Assembly: GCA_017440545.1 (NCBI GenBank)
Contig: JAFSGZ010000057.1
Span: forward strand, 1 to 32,287
DNA length: 32,287 nucleotides
Direction: 5' to 3'
DNA from: Oscillospiraceae bacterium
Lineage (GTDB): Bacteria; Bacillota; Clostridia; Oscillospirales; Ruminococcaceae
Shown: positions 31,649 to 32,287 of the stretch, in pieces
Numbering within the stretch: the stretch's first letter is position 1
Layout: each line of letters opens with the position of its first letter
Program-made: the position numbers and the translations under genes
Notes under the pieces: model-generated
Database searches by the model: none
The model's input: only the letters and a program-made list of their open reading frames with translations
What the model was told of the DNA's origin: nothing

Positions 31649-32287
31649 ATGGCAGCAGATAAAATTGTTATAAAGGGTGCCAGAGCGCACAACCTTAAAA
31701 ACATAAATGTTGAAATCCCAAGGGACAAGCTTGTTGTTATGACAGGTCCATCGGGCTCGGGCAAAAGCAGCCTTGCTTTTGACACAATTTATGCCGACGG
31801 ACAGCGTCGTTATATTGAAAGCCTTTCGTCCTACGCCAGAATGTTTTTGGGACAAATGGAAAAGCCCGATGTTGACAGCATTGAGGGTCTTTCCCCCGCC
31901 ATATCCATCGACCAAAAGACAACCTCTAAAAACCCGCGTTCAACTGTTGGAACGGTAACCGAAATTTACGACTATTTAAGGCTTTTGTTTGCACGAATAG
32001 GCGTTCCGCACTGCCCTATTTGTAATAGAGAGATAAAACAGCAGTCGGTTGACGAAATTGTTGACAAAGTTTTAAAATCGCCCGACAAAAGCCGCATACA
32101 AATTCTCGCTCCGATAGTCAGAAGGCGAAAGGGCGAGCACAAAAAGGAGCTTGAGGCTGCTAAAAAAAGCGGTTTTGTAAGAGCAAGGGTTGACGATATA
32201 ATCTACGACCTTTCGGAAGAAATAAAGCTCGACAAAAACATCAAGCACAGCATTGATATTATAGTTGACAGACTTGTTATAAAAGAG
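31649..32287 (+). CDS. uvrA: Excinuclease ABC subunit A, N-terminal part (cut by window edge)
   Basis: UvrA finds bulky DNA lesions and loads UvrB in nucleotide excision repair. The frame is open to the right edge (213 codons) and reads [20 protein letters not shown] at the start. It has Walker [10 protein letters not shown] (33-41), [48 protein letters not shown] and the first zinc-ribbon pair HCPIC (121-125), then the UvrB-interacting domain. AAAGGA lies 9 nt before the ATG. An out-of-frame ATG four bases upstream makes a 5-codon mini-ORF. About three quarters of the gene lies outside the window. Confidence 0.97.
   Translation, partial: MAADKIVIKGARAHNLKNINVEIPRDKLVVMTGPSGSGKSSLAFDTIYADGQRRYIESLSSYARMFLGQMEKPDVDSIEGLSPAISIDQKTTSKNPRSTVGTVTEIYDYLRLLFARIGVPHCPICNREIKQQSVDEIVDKVLKSPDKSRIQILAPIVRRRKGEHKKELEAAKKSGFVRARVDDIIYDLSEEIKLDKNIKHSIDIIVDRLVIKE

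Noticed and set aside
1-32287. tRNA, rRNA, CRISPR repeats, insertion sequences, phage or toxin-antitoxin genes
   Set aside because: Looked for on both strands; no regularly spaced repeats, transposase motifs or cloverleaf-like segments were found.

Overview
The window looks like chromosomal DNA of a low-to-mid GC member of the Bacillota, most likely class Clostridia. The evidence is the zinc-binding short S14 (type Z), the dimeric alpha2-type glycyl-tRNA synthetase, a gerW/ytfJ homologue beside DUF2953, dacF, scpA and scpB (a spore-former-lineage neighbourhood), AGGAGG-type ribosome binding sites and near-consensus sigma-A promoters. I cannot name genus or species. I see no tRNA or rRNA gene, CRISPR array, insertion sequence or phage gene.

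Layout, left to right. (1) 1-1545, minus: membrane-anchored ApbE flavin transferase, NusG-domain-II protein and a Gx-type transporter cut by the window edge, with their own promoter; this resembles an extracytosolic flavinylation or redox module. (2) 1672-17559, minus: one long ribosomal run in S10-spc-alpha order, rpsJ-rplCDWB-rpsS-rplV-rpsC-rplP-rpmC-rpsQ, rplNXE-rpsN-rpsH-rplFR-rpsE-rpmD-rplO-secY-adk-map-infA-rpmJ-rpsMKD-rpoA-rplQ. It starts at a strong promoter (17566-17594), has a roughly 360-nt structured leader, and ends at a terminator at 1672-1698. (3) 17781-19362, plus: an endonuclease/exonuclease/phosphatase-family gene and a HAD phosphatase gene. (4) 19448-23077, minus: rpmG-secE-nusG-rplK-rplA-rplJ-rplL, with an upstream promoter, a second promoter plus L10 leader before rplJ, and a terminator after rplL. 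(5) 23163-24286, minus: a two-gene chromate-type transporter. (6) 24460-25113, plus: a second HAD phosphatase. (7) 25152-31520, minus: M50 protease-scpA-scpB-DUF2953-gerW-dacF-rluB-like-glyS, tightly packed and probably one transcript ending at a perfect palindromic terminator. (8) 31568-end, plus: the start of uvrA on a divergent promoter.

The most interesting points are regulatory and architectural. The place where rpoB-rpoC-rpsL-rpsG-fusA-tuf would normally lie, between rplL and rpsJ, holds only two unrelated plus-strand phosphatase-type genes. The rpsJ leader folds into several hairpins, including what looks like a four-segment attenuator with an intrinsic terminator. The nusG-rplK and rplK-rplA gaps each carry an RNA element resembling the L1-binding stalk of 23S rRNA, which would allow L1 autoregulation. 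The rplA-rplJ gap carries an L10 leader with its own promoter and a terminator hairpin. All functional calls come from reading the sequence and recalling protein families; no database search was run.
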